Shown here piece by piece: positions 19,275-27,676 of a stretch of 64,000 nt of DNA. The notes under the pieces are model-generated. The model was not told where the DNA came from, ran no database searches, and saw only the letters and a program-made list of their open reading frames with translations. The stretch lies in assembly GCA_017454015.1 (NCBI GenBank), contig JAFTDW010000035.1:1-64000 (forward strand), read 5' to 3'. This stretch comes from Bacteroidales bacterium. Lineage in GTDB: Bacteria > Bacteroidota > Bacteroidia > Bacteroidales > P3. Position numbers and translations under genes: made by a program. Positions within the stretch are counted from its first letter, which is position 1; each line of letters begins with the position of its first letter.

Positions 19275-20072
19275 ATGCAATATAAACATCATATACTCGC
19301 CACACTGATGTTGGCATTTTGTGCCACAGCAGGGGGTCAAAAGCTCACCGAGCGCCAATATGTATCCGACGCCGCCATTGATGGTTTCACGGGCTCTATC
19401 AAGAGTGCCATGCAGGTCACTTACGAAGCCGTGGTGGTCGACAACGACCACATGCGCAAAGGCGACGTGCTGGAACGCATAGAGACCATCTACAACAGCC
19501 GTGGGCAGCGCCGCAGCATGGCCTACCTCGCCACCGAAGAGAACGTCATCTTCCGCACCCGCTATAAACACGACGGATTTGGACTCTGCACCCTCGAACA
19601 TATCGTCGACAACGAGGAGCGCGTCATTGGACGCACCTACTACAACTACACCTCGCAGAACATCCTGCGCGAAACCTACGTGGAGGACGCCGAGCGACAG
19701 GTGGAGTCGCGCACCCAGTACAAATACGACGAGCAGGGACGCGTGTCGCAACGCAGCTACAACGACCAGTACAACAACATCTTCAAACGCGAGGTATACA
19801 TCTACAACGAAGCAGGCAACATCCTCAAGACCATAGTCTACGACAGCAAAGACCAAAAGATACAGGAGTGGCGCTACGAATACGACAGCCACGGACAGGC
19901 TGTGTCGCAGACCCTCTACGACTACACCGAGGAGGAGCCCGAGGTGTTCTTCACCCTCTTCCGCTACGACTACGACCCGCAGGGCAACTGGATACGCAAA
20001 GTGGAGTACAGCCTCGACGGCGACCAAATGTCACCCGAGTACATCATAGAGCGCCGCCTGGAGTATTTTTAG
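19275..20072 (+). CDS. Secreted protein with YD/RHS-like repeats
   Basis: Signal peptide MQYKHHILATLMLAFCATAGG is followed by about 240 residues with repeating Y-x-Y-(D/N)-x-x-G motifs (TRYKHDGFG, YKYDEQGRVSQ, YIYNEAGNI, YEYDSHGQAV, YDYDPQGNWI), like the sugar-binding-type YD repeats of RHS/WapA proteins. The frame is open from 19221, but the start at 19275 gives a proper signal peptide and lies suitably downstream of the TATTTTTG box at 19202-19209. It is probably a periplasmic or surface beta-sheet protein. Function unknown. Confidence 0.78.
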   Translation: MQYKHHILATLMLAFCATAGGQKLTERQYVSDAAIDGFTGSIKSAMQVTYEAVVVDNDHMRKGDVLERIETIYNSRGQRRSMAYLATEENVIFRTRYKHDGFGLCTLEHIVDNEERVIGRTYYNYTSQNILRETYVEDAERQVESRTQYKYDEQGRVSQRSYNDQYNNIFKREVYIYNEAGNILKTIVYDSKDQKIQEWRYEYDSHGQAVSQTLYDYTEEEPEVFFTLFRYDYDPQGNWIRKVEYSLDGDQMSPEYIIERRLEYF

Positions 20073-20256
20073 GATTGCCAACCACGTAGCACAAACCCGC
20101 GGAAGCAATCAACCTGCTTGTCACGCCGTCTCCTGACGCGTCACTATGTACTCACCTATGTTCATGGTGTCGCAGATGAGCTGTATGCCCACATTCACCA
20201 CCGCACAGCCTACTGCCATTGTAGGCTATAGTATAGTTTTTGTACTCTATCAGGGA

Positions 20257-20766
20257 TCACATCAGCTCTTCAGACCACCCATGGCCAAGATCCCAATGGT
20301 AGTCTATAACAAACTCAAAATCCGCAGGCAAGTTAAACTCATCCTCTAACAGTTCATGTAGCCACTCTACATCCACTTTGCACCCTGCCACACCTTCGTG
20401 CAGCCAACTGCCCACACAGACATAGAAACTGTCGGTGGCCTCGTCGAGGAATATGCGCCCTCGGGGGATAAGTGTGTAGTTATGCTCCTGATAAAAAACG
20501 GATTTGGTATCACATTTAGCTTCGGCGCGATGGTGTTGTTTTTGCCAGTATGTTTTATGCAATTTAGAGATTGTCGCACGTCCGTTGATAAAAGATGCTT
20601 TCTCTGCGTCTATTTTTTCCACGCCGAAAAGCGACTGGTTGGCAGCGTCATACCAGAAGATGCCCAACTTCGGCTTGCCGTTGTCAAGGAATGGCAACAT
20701 GGAATCGACAAGACTCTTATGCTCTTCACCACTGGTGTGATTAACTCCATCTTTATCTTTAGTCAT
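20257..20766 (-). CDS. Hypothetical protein, 169 aa
   Basis: A soluble, slightly acidic protein without signal peptide or membrane segment. Visible pattern: KPKLGIFWYDAANQSLFGVEKIDAE near the N terminus and IPRGRIFLDEATDSFYVCVGSW in the middle, ending DYHWDLGHGWSEELM. Codon use looks native and the reading frame has no good competitor, so I take it as a real gene. I do not recognise the family. It stands alone between the YD-repeat gene (convergent) and era. Confidence 0.7.
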   Translation of the reverse strand: MTKDKDGVNHTSGEEHKSLVDSMLPFLDNGKPKLGIFWYDAANQSLFGVEKIDAEKASFINGRATISKLHKTYWQKQHHRAEAKCDTKSVFYQEHNYTLIPRGRIFLDEATDSFYVCVGSWLHEGVAGCKVDVEWLHELLEDEFNLPADFEFVIDYHWDLGHGWSEELM

Positions 20767-20845
20767 AATAAGTAACTTCTATAAAACATTAATTTCCGTA
20801 TTGCTCTCAGGTGTGCAAATAGTGACATGTGAAGCAGGGATGCCA

Positions 20846-21718
20846 CTACTCTTCGTAGCCGAAGCGGCGCAGGGCTTGCTGGCTGTTGCGCCAGTCTTTC
20901 AAGACTTTAACGTATAGGCTGAGATAGCAGCGTTTGCCCGTGAACTGCTCTATATCCTTGCGGGCCTCGGTGCCTATGGCCTTCAGTTGCTTGCCGTCGC
21001 GCCCTATAAGTATACCTTTCTGCGAGTCGCGCTCCACGTAAATCACTGCTCCAATCTTGTCGAGCGCGGCACCCTCCTCATAGCTCTCCACAGCCACCTC
21101 GCAGCTGTAGGGTATCTCCTGCTGGTAGTTGGATAGAATTTTCTCGCGTATTATCTCACTGACAAAGAAGCGCATGGAGCGGTCGGTAAGCTCGTCTTGT
21201 GGAAAATAGGGCTCGCCTTCGGGCAGAAGGTGCAGTATGGCGTCGAAGATAGTGTCGATGTTGAACCGCTCGGTAGCCGAGCAGGGAATCACCACGGCAC
21301 GCGGTATCTGCTGCTGCCAATAGGCCATCTTGGCCTTCACCGTGGCCTGATCGGAGAGGTCTATCTTGTTGACCACCAATATCACTGGCACACTGCTGTC
21401 GACAACCTTCTGCATCACCGCCTCGTTCTTGAGGCTCTCGCCCACCTCGGTGACCACAAGGAAGAGGTCGGCGTCCTGCAAAGCCCCCTGTACAAATCCC
21501 ATCATGTTCTCATGCAGACGGTGGTGCGGGGTCACTATGCCCGGCGTGTCGGTATAGACTATCTGGAAATCGTCGCCGTTAACTATACCCATGATACGGT
21601 GGCGCGTGGTCTGTGCCTTGCTGGTGATAATGGAGAGACGCTCGCCCACAAGGGCGTTCATGAGCGTTGACTTACCCACGTTGGGGTTGCCTATGATATT
21701 GACAAAACCTGATTTCAT
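20846..21718 (-). CDS. era: GTPase Era
   Basis: Era binds the 3' end of 16S rRNA and helps mature the 30S subunit. The 290-residue protein has G1 GNPNVGKST (about 11-19), G2 TTRHRIMG, G3 DTPG, G4 NKID and G5 CSA. A C-terminal KH domain follows (GILIGRDGKQLKAIGTEARKDIEQF), the RNA-binding unit that distinguishes Era from Der. It is downstream of rplY but separated from it by a terminator. Confidence 0.97.
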   Translation of the reverse strand: MKSGFVNIIGNPNVGKSTLMNALVGERLSIITSKAQTTRHRIMGIVNGDDFQIVYTDTPGIVTPHHRLHENMMGFVQGALQDADLFLVVTEVGESLKNEAVMQKVVDSSVPVILVVNKIDLSDQATVKAKMAYWQQQIPRAVVIPCSATERFNIDTIFDAILHLLPEGEPYFPQDELTDRSMRFFVSEIIREKILSNYQQEIPYSCEVAVESYEEGAALDKIGAVIYVERDSQKGILIGRDGKQLKAIGTEARKDIEQFTGKRCYLSLYVKVLKDWRNSQQALRRFGYEE

Positions 21719-21723
21719 TACCT

Positions 21724-21762
21724 AAAAAAAAGCGCTGCCAGTATCAAGGATACTGACAGCGC
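21724..21762 (-). terminator. Terminator after rplY
   Basis: Minus-strand hairpin with 14-base arms (GCGCTGTCAGTATC and GATACTGGCAGCGC, one mismatch), followed by eight T. It ends the prs-rplY transcript before era. Confidence 0.9.
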
Positions 21763-21879
21763 GGAACAGAGTCTTAATAATTTATGCTGAGAAACATAAA
21801 TCCTTATTTAATTTTGCTCATGACATTTCTCCGGCGCGGCATTGCGAGTAAGCTCTCATTGCTCACGCGTTGCGAAACA

Positions 21880-22467
21880 TCACTCGGCTGCAGCCTCACC
21901 CTCGGTTGCTGCTGCAGTAGCGGCGGCGCGGGTGCTGTTGACCACGACGACCTCGCTGCTCTTGGGGTTCATGATAGAGTAATTCTCTGCGGCGATGTCC
22001 TGCACCTTGACGCGCTGTGCCACGTCGAGATTGGTGATGTCGATAAGAATCTCGCTGGGCATATTGCCTGGCAGAGCCTTCACTTTGAGGCGTTTCTGTT
22101 TGTAGGCCAGCTTGCCGCCCTTCATGACGCCTACCGAGGTACCTGTGGTGTGTACCGGTATGGACATGACGATGGGCTTGTTGTCGCTCAGCTCATAGAA
22201 ATCGGCATGGTACACGATGTCGGTGACAGGATGGAACTGTATGTCCTTCATCATGGTTAGGAACTTCTCGCTGCCAAGGGATATCTCGACATAGCAAGGT
22301 TCGGGGTTGAACAGAATTCTCTGGAAAGCCGTCTGAGGCACAGCGAAGACCTTCTGCTCGCCTTTGCCGTACATCACGCACGGCACCAAGTCGCTACGAC
22401 GCAGAGCCTTAGCATCCTTTTTCCCTACGTTCTCGCGAAGAGAACCGCTCATTGATACTACTCTCAT
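21880..22467 (-). CDS. rplY: 50S ribosomal protein L25 (CTC form)
   Basis: L25 binds 5S rRNA. The start MRVVSMSGSLRENVGKKDAKALRRSDLVPCVMYG is the family's 5S-binding domain. The 195-residue length, with a C-terminal beta domain (KVKALPGNMPSEILIDITNLDVAQRVKVQDI), identifies the longer CTC/TL5 form. The tail is Ala/Glu-rich. It lies 27 bp downstream of prs, an arrangement common in bacteria, and is followed by a strong terminator. Confidence 0.96.
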   Translation of the reverse strand: MRVVSMSGSLRENVGKKDAKALRRSDLVPCVMYGKGEQKVFAVPQTAFQRILFNPEPCYVEISLGSEKFLTMMKDIQFHPVTDIVYHADFYELSDNKPIVMSIPVHTTGTSVGVMKGGKLAYKQKRLKVKALPGNMPSEILIDITNLDVAQRVKVQDIAAENYSIMNPKSSEVVVVNSTRAAATAAATEGEAAAE

Positions 22468-22494
22468 TTTTGTGTTGTTTTAAAAGATTATAAA

Positions 22495-23493
22495 TTATTG
22501 ATTTGAAATTTCGTTCATTCTTCTTATCACGCCCTTGCGGTGGAGTGTTGTCTCGTAGAGGTTGTCGAGGCTCTCGTAGTTCACCACGCGGCGTATGGCC
22601 TCGGCAAGGAGCCAGTCGCAGCTCAACACGTGTATCTTGTTGCTCTCGCGCTTGAGGGGTATGGTGTCGCTCACCACCAGTTCCTCGAGGTCGGAAGCCT
22701 CCACCTTCTCTATGGCGTTGCCGCTAAGCACAGGGTGGGTAATCATGGCACGCACGCTCTTGGCGCCGTTGGCTTTGATGATGCCGGCGGCCTTGCAGAT
22801 GGTGGAACCCGTGTCTATAATGTCGTCAAGCAATATGACATGCTTGCCCTCCACTTCGCCAATAAGCCTCATCTCGCCTATCTCGTTGGGCTTGTTGCGA
22901 TGCTTGTAGCAAATCACAAAGCTGTTGTTGAGGGTCTTGGCGTAGGTGCCGGCGCGCTTGCTGCCGCCCATGTCGGGGCTGGCGAAGAGCACATCGTCAA
23001 TGTCGAACTGCTCCCTTATGTACGGCATGAAGAGCGACGAGCCGTAAAGGTGGTCAACGGGGATATTAAAGAAGCCCTGTATCTGGTCAGCATGGAGATC
23101 CATTGCAATGACACGGTCCACACCGGCCACACTGAGCATGTCGGCTATAAGTTTGGAGGCAATAGGCACATGCGGACGGTCCTTGCGGTCCTGACGGGCA
23201 AAGCCGTAGTATGGTATCACAGCCACAATCTTCTGAGCAGAAGCACGCTTGGCGGCGTCAATCATCATAAGAAGCTCAAAGAGGTTGTCGGTAGGCGGTA
23301 TGGTACTTTGTATGATAAACACTATGCCGCCGCGAATAGTCTCTTCGTAGGATGGCTGGAACTCACCGTCGGCATACTGGAAAACCTGCGAATTTCCCAG
23401 CGGTATGCCATATAAATCGGCTACTCTTTTTGCGAGATTTTCTGTAGCTCTTCCCGCAAAAATAAAAACTTTGTCAGAACAATGGTCGCTCAT
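22495..23493 (-). CDS. prs: Ribose-phosphate pyrophosphokinase
   Basis: Makes 5-phosphoribosyl-1-pyrophosphate from ribose-5-phosphate and ATP for nucleotide, His and Trp synthesis. At 332 residues it is slightly longer than usual. Visible are GNSQVFQYADGEFQPSYEE, the ATP-binding loop region PYYGFARQDRKDRPHVPIASKL, DLHADQIQGFFNIPVDHLYG, and the PRPP-binding VILLDDIIDTGSTICKAA. It has a well-formed promoter at 23558-23587 and is probably co-transcribed with rplY. Confidence 0.97.
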   Translation of the reverse strand: MSDHCSDKVFIFAGRATENLAKRVADLYGIPLGNSQVFQYADGEFQPSYEETIRGGIVFIIQSTIPPTDNLFELLMMIDAAKRASAQKIVAVIPYYGFARQDRKDRPHVPIASKLIADMLSVAGVDRVIAMDLHADQIQGFFNIPVDHLYGSSLFMPYIREQFDIDDVLFASPDMGGSKRAGTYAKTLNNSFVICYKHRNKPNEIGEMRLIGEVEGKHVILLDDIIDTGSTICKAAGIIKANGAKSVRAMITHPVLSGNAIEKVEASDLEELVVSDTIPLKRESNKIHVLSCDWLLAEAIRRVVNYESLDNLYETTLHRKGVIRRMNEISNQ

Positions 23494-23557
23494 TAATTGC
23501 TGATTTTTTGACTAATGCATTATTTTCGATGCACTTTGATAATGTCCAAACAAGTTG

Positions 23558-23587
23558 CAAAAATACACATTTTTCGGCTATTGTCAA
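23558..23587 (-). promoter_or_regulatory. Promoter of prs-rplY
   Basis: On the minus strand TTG (plus 23585-23587) is followed after 19 bp by TATTTTTG (plus 23558-23565), a full match to the Bacteroidota -33/-7 pattern. It lies about 65 bp from the prs start codon. Confidence 0.8.
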
Positions 23588-23746
23588 AACTTTTTTTTGC
23601 AGTGTCAACAAAAGTTCGTAATTTTGCAAACGGTTTAGGGTACGACGCTGTTGTCCACAGCAAACCACATAATATTAAGGCACAGCCATATAGGCGCAGC
23701 CAAATATACAGTGGGCAACAGAGCCAAACAACCTAAAGCCAGACAC

Positions 23747-23829
23747 GCCTCGGTGGCGGAATGGTAGACGCGGTAGACTCAAAATCTGCTGTCCGCAAGG
23801 ACGTGTGGGTTCGATACCCACCCGAGGTA
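23747..23829 (+). tRNA. tRNA-Leu(CAA)
   Basis: Acceptor strand GCCTCGG pairs with CCGAGGT (first pair G-T). The anticodon arm GTAGA/TCTGC has loop CTCAAAA, giving anticodon CAA. A long variable arm (GTCCGCAAGGAC) confirms a class II tRNA. The T arm is GTGGG-TTCGATA-CCCAC. No CCA is encoded. Its 3' end is the integration target of the element that follows: 39 bp from 23815 recur at 35315. Confidence 0.96.
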
Positions 23830-23853
23830 CAAAGCGGCGGTCACACGACCGCC
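23815..23853 (+). repeat. attL: 39-bp direct repeat at tRNA-Leu 3' end
   Basis: Identical over 39 bp to 35315-35353. It covers the last 15 bases of tRNA-Leu and most of the hairpin of its terminator. Here the terminator stem is GGCGGTC/GACCGCC followed by six T, two base pairs shorter than in the right copy. This suggests the right copy is the original chromosomal tail. Confidence 0.95.
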
Positions 23854-23969
23854 TTTTTTATTGCCTTTAATACAGCATAATATCACTATAAATCAATATT
23901 TTATATACAATAGACCATCAGAGTGGCGTTTGATGTTATTTGATGTTGTTTTATGTTTTTTTACTCCAA

Positions 23970-23989
23970 ATGTTTTCCAAATGTTTTCC
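23970..23989. promoter_or_regulatory. Possible integrase arm-binding sites, left end
   Basis: Two copies of ATGTTTTCC at 23970-23978 and 23981-23989, 11 bp apart. The same pair with the same 11-bp spacing occurs near the right end at 35256-35275. Paired arm sites at both ends would fit a tyrosine integrase; binding is inferred. Confidence 0.45.
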
Positions 23990-24008
23990 GTGAAACGAAA
24001 ATAAAATG

Positions 24009-24016
24009 TATCTTTG
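24009..24016 (+). promoter_or_regulatory. -7 box of integrase promoter
   Basis: TATCTTTG matches TAnnTTTG and lies 31 bp before the integrase start codon. The -33 region overlaps the ATGTTTTCC repeats, so integrase binding there could repress its own gene. Confidence 0.6.
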
Positions 24017-24047
24017 CAAAAACAAAATAAGATAACGTAAAAATAAT

Positions 24048-25220
24048 ATGGCAAAGAGTAAGAGCATTTTAATTAGCGGGAACCCATTCGTGCAGATGCG
24101 AGAAAAGGGCGAGGATAAATTGTCCCTGCGGTTGGTGTACAATCTTGGTGACGTGTACGAAATGGATGAGGAGGGCAACAAGAAACGCCGTCAGCAATGG
24201 AAGTATGAGAAGCTGGAGCTGTGGATGTGGAACAAGAGACACCTCACTCCAGCCGAGAGCGAACACAATAGGGCGACCAAAGAGGAGGCCAAGCTGGTGA
24301 GGGAAATCCGAGAGAGGGAGTATCTCAAAAAGAACAAGGGGTATAAGTTCGCCGCCGACCGCAATAAGATAAACCTCTACGAGTGGTTTGAGGACTACAT
24401 CGCAGAGTACGACAAAGCCGACAAACGGGTGGTGCAGCTGTCGTTGAAACGCTTTAGGGATTTCGTCCAAGGAGGTAGGCGGTATGCCCTGTTCTCGAAG
24501 TGCATCCATCCCGACCAGCTCACTCCCGAACTGGTTGAGGATTTCGTGGCAAAGCTGGAAAAGGAATGTGTGGGAGAGGGTGCGCACACCCTTTACATGC
24601 GGTTCAAGAAGATGGTGACGGCGGCCACCAGAAAGGGCGTTTTCGTAGAGAACCCCTGCGAGGGCATCACGGCAAAGGTGGAGGACGTAGGGCGACTGAA
24701 GAAGGATGTTCTGACCTCTGCCGAGATCACCCAACTCATGCAATGCAAGTTTGACCGACAGAGTGACGATGTGCGGCGAGCGTTCATTCTCTCCCTCTTC
24801 ACAGGGCTGCGGTTCTGCGATGTCAAGGAGCTGCGGTACCGCAACATCAACTATGAGGAATGCACCCTCACGTTCCAGCAGCAGAAAACCAGGCGCACCA
24901 ACACCGTACCCTTACGAGAGGATTTGCTGGCGGTTATTGGGAGAGGGGAGCCGGACAACCCCATTTTCCACCTGCCAAGCCCCACGGCGTGCAACAAGGC
25001 ACTCCTGCACTGGGTCAGCCGTGCCGGAATCAACAAGCACATCACTTGGCATTGCGCCCGACACTCATTCGGGGCGAACACCTACTACAACCTCAAAGAC
25101 CTGCGGGCAACGTCGGAGCTGCTCGGACACGCCGACACCAAGGTCACACAGATATACACCAAGGTCTTCGACGATAGGAAGAGGGAACTGGTGAACAGCC
25201 TGCCAAGCATCGAAGAATAG
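24048..25220 (+). CDS. Tyrosine recombinase / phage integrase
   Basis: Catalyses site-specific insertion and excision of the element at tRNA-Leu. The 390-residue protein has an N-terminal arm-binding region with Bacteroidota-type SAM-like core-binding domain (about 110-210, LYEWFEDYIAEYDKAD..) and a C-terminal catalytic domain. Catalytic residues are visible: Arg in FTGLRFCDVKEL, the Lys in the beta hairpin (FQQQKTRRTNTVPL), H-x-x-R in WHCARHSFG, and Tyr in VTQIYTKVF. It starts about 190 bp inside attL and reads away from it, the normal arrangement. Confidence 0.96.
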   Translation: MAKSKSILISGNPFVQMREKGEDKLSLRLVYNLGDVYEMDEEGNKKRRQQWKYEKLELWMWNKRHLTPAESEHNRATKEEAKLVREIREREYLKKNKGYKFAADRNKINLYEWFEDYIAEYDKADKRVVQLSLKRFRDFVQGGRRYALFSKCIHPDQLTPELVEDFVAKLEKECVGEGAHTLYMRFKKMVTAATRKGVFVENPCEGITAKVEDVGRLKKDVLTSAEITQLMQCKFDRQSDDVRRAFILSLFTGLRFCDVKELRYRNINYEECTLTFQQQKTRRTNTVPLREDLLAVIGRGEPDNPIFHLPSPTACNKALLHWVSRAGINKHITWHCARHSFGANTYYNLKDLRATSELLGHADTKVTQIYTKVFDDRKRELVNSLPSIEE

Positions 25221-25433
25221 CGACCTCGGACAGCCCAATTTTTGAAAAATCATTCCCCGATTTTCTGTTTTTGCAGAAGTCGGGGCTTCCCATATACGCA
25301 TTTTTGCGGACATAAAAAACAAAAAAATGTTAAAATTTTATCGAAAAACGATAATAAAGGGGCTTTTTATTTGATTAACGGGATAATCAAATAATTTCAA
25401 AAGTAACTTGCTTTCTATCTGTTTTTTTTGTAT

Positions 25434-25441
25434 TATTTTTG
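25434..25441 (+). promoter_or_regulatory. -7 box before the excisionase-like gene
   Basis: TATTTTTG, 30 bp before the chosen start codon at 25472. The nearest TTG (25408-25410) is 23 bp upstream, slightly too far for the consensus. The spacer 25221-25471 holds no gene. Confidence 0.5.
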
Positions 25442-25471
25442 CAGCCGAAAAACAAAATAAAATATTCAATA

Positions 25472-25708
25472 ATGAACAACGAAGATTTTATCACATTTGA
25501 GGCCGCTTGCCAGTATCTCGGCATCACATCTGGACAGATGTACCAGTACACGCACAAGAGAATTATCCCTGCATACAAGCCTTTCGGGAAGAAACTCTAC
25601 TTTCTGAAATCGGAACTGAACAAAGTCATCGGCTCGGTACGCATCGCCCCTCAAAGCGAGATTGAGGAACAGGCACGTCAGATAACCCGCAAACCCGCAG
25701 CCGTATGA
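25472..25708 (+). CDS. Excisionase-like helix-turn-helix protein
   Basis: A 78-residue protein (starting MNNEDFITFEAACQYLGI) with the MerR/excisionase-type winged helix: an initial recognition helix region FEAACQYLGITSGQMYQYT and the wing IPAYKPFGKKLYFLKSEL. Proteins of this type act as recombination directionality factors or repressors in Bacteroidota integrative elements. Its position right after the integrase supports that. The upstream open codons start before the promoter box and are excluded. It ends 4 bp into the next gene. Confidence 0.82.
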   Translation: MNNEDFITFEAACQYLGITSGQMYQYTHKRIIPAYKPFGKKLYFLKSELNKVIGSVRIAPQSEIEEQARQITRKPAAV

Positions 25709-25926
25709 AGACAAAGCCAGCACCCACGCAGTCGGCACTGCTGGCGGTACTCTCCGACGGCAAGCCACACAGCAACTACGAACTGAACGTCCTGTGCAAG
25801 ACCTCGGACGCAAGGACTTCCATTAGCCACCTTCGTGCGAAAGGCGTACAGATCGTGGACGAATGGTGCGTGAACTCGCAGGGGGGGCGGTACAAAGTAT
25901 ATTCATTAATCAGCCAGCAGCAGTGA
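25705..25926 (+). CDS. Small winged-helix protein A
   Basis: 73 residues: TQSALLAVLSDGKPHSNYELNVLCKTSDARTSISHLRAKGVQIVDEW, a winged-helix pattern in which the helix pair reads out DNA and the C-terminal strands form the wing (GGRYKVYSL). It is paralogous to the next gene. Start ATGA overlaps the excisionase-like gene stop by 4 bp. Probably a phage-type transcription regulator. Confidence 0.75.
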   Translation: MKTKPAPTQSALLAVLSDGKPHSNYELNVLCKTSDARTSISHLRAKGVQIVDEWCVNSQGGRYKVYSLISQQQ

Positions 25927-26234
25927 GAAAGGCACCATTGAGGGAAGGGGTCATGGAAGCACTATCCGACGGCAGAAGCCACACGTTGCAGGAGCTCTGC
26001 AAAGTGCTTGGCACAAGCAGCACCTCGGCAGGGTGTCAAATATCCCGTCTCCGAAACCTCGGCGTTCCAATCCTCGACGAATGGGCGGCAGAGAACGGCA
26101 GGTACTTCAAACGCTACTGGATAAACAAAGAAAGGAGCAACAACAATGAAGAAAAACAACACTCGACCGAAGACCCACGTGGTAAAACCGAAGAGAAAGG
26201 TCAAGCACGGCAGCACACCGAAACGGAAGCGTGA
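25923..26234 (+). CDS. Small winged-helix protein B
   Basis: About 103 residues from a GTG start at 25923, which overlaps the TGA of the preceding gene (GTGA). The core REGVMEALSDGRSHTLQELCKVLGTSSTSAGCQISRLRNLGVPILDEW matches protein A in fold and order, so the pair arose by duplication. An upstream ATG at 25863 exists but would place the start deep in the preceding gene. The Glu/Lys/Gln-rich tail overlaps the next gene by about 90 bp, which is unusual and leaves its true end uncertain. Confidence 0.65.
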   Translation: MRKAPLREGVMEALSDGRSHTLQELCKVLGTSSTSAGCQISRLRNLGVPILDEWAAENGRYFKRYWINKERSNNNEEKQHSTEDPRGKTEEKGQARQHTETEA

Positions 26235-26406
26235 CGATGAACTGCTGCTCATCACCGTCAACAACTACGACAAGTACCAGCCGTATATGGACGAACTGAA
26301 ACGGCGTGGCATCACTCACGAAAATGTCGGTGAACGCCTGGAAGAGGTCAAAGAACTCAGACCTCTGCCCGCACAGTGCCGGAAAGAAGGTGGGGAATGC
26401 CTGTAA
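26146..26406 (+). CDS. Small basic hypothetical protein
   Basis: 86 residues with a very basic N terminus (KPKRKVKHGSTPKRKRDD) suited to nucleic-acid binding, then a helical segment (DKYQPYMDELKRRGITHENVGERLEEVKEL). It overlaps the preceding winged-helix gene by about 90 bp and the next gene by 10 bp. I do not recognise it. Confidence 0.55.
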   Translation: MKKNNTRPKTHVVKPKRKVKHGSTPKRKRDDELLLITVNNYDKYQPYMDELKRRGITHENVGERLEEVKELRPLPAQCRKEGGECL

Positions 26407-27128
26407 CTACCGTTGGGGACACCGTTTATCTCACTGTCCCCATTGAGATATGGAGAGAATTTCTTGACAAGCCAAAAGACACCCTTCTTAATGTGTTTTC
26501 CTATTGTGCTACGGAATATGAAAGCATTGAAGAGGCAAGAAAGGCAATCGGTTTCAGCAATGGCAATTGGGAATCTATGACAGAACTGGGCGAAGAATTG
26601 AGACTAAGGCAATACGGTAAATCAGTATTCTCTATATCAAAAAAACTGTATTTTGACTACTTCGAAAACAAGAAATCTGAATATGACAACCTCCTGCTCC
26701 TGGCATACCTGGCGTTGAACTCGATGCGAGGGAAATTCACTTTCTCAAATTCCACCTATCTGTTTGCCCGAATGGCAGGATATGGAACAATGGATGATTT
26801 CAAAGAGGATTGGAAAAAGAACAAGAAAGGCGGCTACGATTATCGGTACAGATGTAACAATATCGCCATTTCCAAATACTCAAAGAGCAAACAAATTTTG
26901 GGGCGTACCTGTGCCAAGCTGCGGTTAGACCTAATGCGAGCCTACCCTCACGTTCATTGCTACTCCGAGCAGGGCAAGAGGGATTTCGCCTTTATGTTCG
27001 ATGAGAAAAAACCAAGGGAATATTGCATAAAAGAACTTGCAAGGATAATGCACTACCGAGGAAAGACAGTACAAAGAGACGAGTTGAAAGAAATGATGAA
27101 AAAGGCAAAAGAATCAATAGATAAATAA
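26397..27128 (+). CDS. Hypothetical element protein, 243 aa (replication-type candidate)
   Basis: Starts MPVTTVGDTVYLTVPIEIWREFL, overlapping the previous gene by 10 bp. It is Lys-rich with many aromatic residues (SISKKLYFDYFENKKSEYDNLLLLAYLAL, GKFTFSNSTYLFARMAGYG, RYRCNNIAISKYSKS). I cannot assign a family. An array of 12-bp direct repeats follows within 25 bp of its stop, the classic place for replication iterons next to an initiator gene, but that link is only positional. Codon use is more AT-rich than in neighbours, suggesting a different origin. Confidence 0.6.
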   Translation: MPVTTVGDTVYLTVPIEIWREFLDKPKDTLLNVFSYCATEYESIEEARKAIGFSNGNWESMTELGEELRLRQYGKSVFSISKKLYFDYFENKKSEYDNLLLLAYLALNSMRGKFTFSNSTYLFARMAGYGTMDDFKEDWKKNKKGGYDYRYRCNNIAISKYSKSKQILGRTCAKLRLDLMRAYPHVHCYSEQGKRDFAFMFDEKKPREYCIKELARIMHYRGKTVQRDELKEMMKKAKESIDK

Positions 27129-27150
27129 CAGACAATCAAGCAAATGCAAA

Positions 27151-27234
27151 TGATGATAACTATGATGATAACTATGATGATAACTATGATGATAACTATG
27201 ATGATAACTATGATGATAACTATGATGATGTTAT
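27151..27234. repeat. Array of 12-bp repeats, iteron-like
   Basis: Six perfect copies of TGATGATAACTA from 27151 to 27222 and a degenerate seventh to 27234. The plus strand could also encode a 39-codon Met-Met-Ile-Thr repeat peptide from ATG 27144. The array follows a 243-residue gene of unknown function inside the element. It could be a replication origin or a slippage-prone repeat. Confidence 0.9.
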
Positions 27235-27648
27235 GGGTGATAACTACACGATTACTATAGTGACAACCAAATTAAGAATATAATTAAAAATGGAAATAGT
27301 ATGTAAATTAAAAAAAAAATACGAATACAACTACCGCCTTATGGGCGGTTGTGCCGTCGTTTTTCCCTTTCGGGAATTTCGCCAGTGCTACGCAGGTATG
27401 GTGGCGAAGTCAGAGACAACCACGGCGAGGGTCAGCGGCAGACAGGCAGGGCGACTCACCCCGTGCAGCAGGCGACAAGATTAAAATACCGCGCGCGCGG
27501 GTGCGACCCCAACCGCGGCACCACCGACCACTCCACCAAACCCGACAAAGACAACGCCCTTTTCGCGTGCGTGTAGAGAAAGCGGACACCTCCGCACCAA
27601 GCATAGACATAACATGAAGAAAATCTTGCACATATCAGAATAATTTCG
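27235..27648. other. Spacer in the element, no confident gene
   Basis: Holds a hairpin ACCGCC/GGCGGT (about 27331-27347) and a GC-rich, purine-skewed stretch. An open frame at 27290-27484 (64 codons, MEIVCKLKKKYEYNYRLMGG...) reads across the hairpin. It is the only candidate gene and I do not consider it supported. Confidence 0.5.
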
Positions 27649-27656
27649 TAATTTTG
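27626..27656 (+). promoter_or_regulatory. Promoter of the ASCH gene
   Basis: TTG at 27626-27628 and TAATTTTG at 27649-27656 with 20 bp between, a full match to the Bacteroidota pattern. The ASCH start codon is 21 bp downstream. Confidence 0.8.
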
Positions 27657-27676
27657 CAATAATAAACCGAGACACT

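Noticed and set aside
19161-20027. 288-codon minus-strand frame
   Set aside because: Opposite the YD-repeat protein, which has a signal peptide and a promoter. The antisense protein is Val/His-rich and featureless.
20121-20219. 32-codon minus-strand frame (MAVGCAVVNVGIQLICD...)
   Set aside because: Looks protein-like but is too short, with an in-frame stop just upstream. Possibly the tail of a decayed gene.
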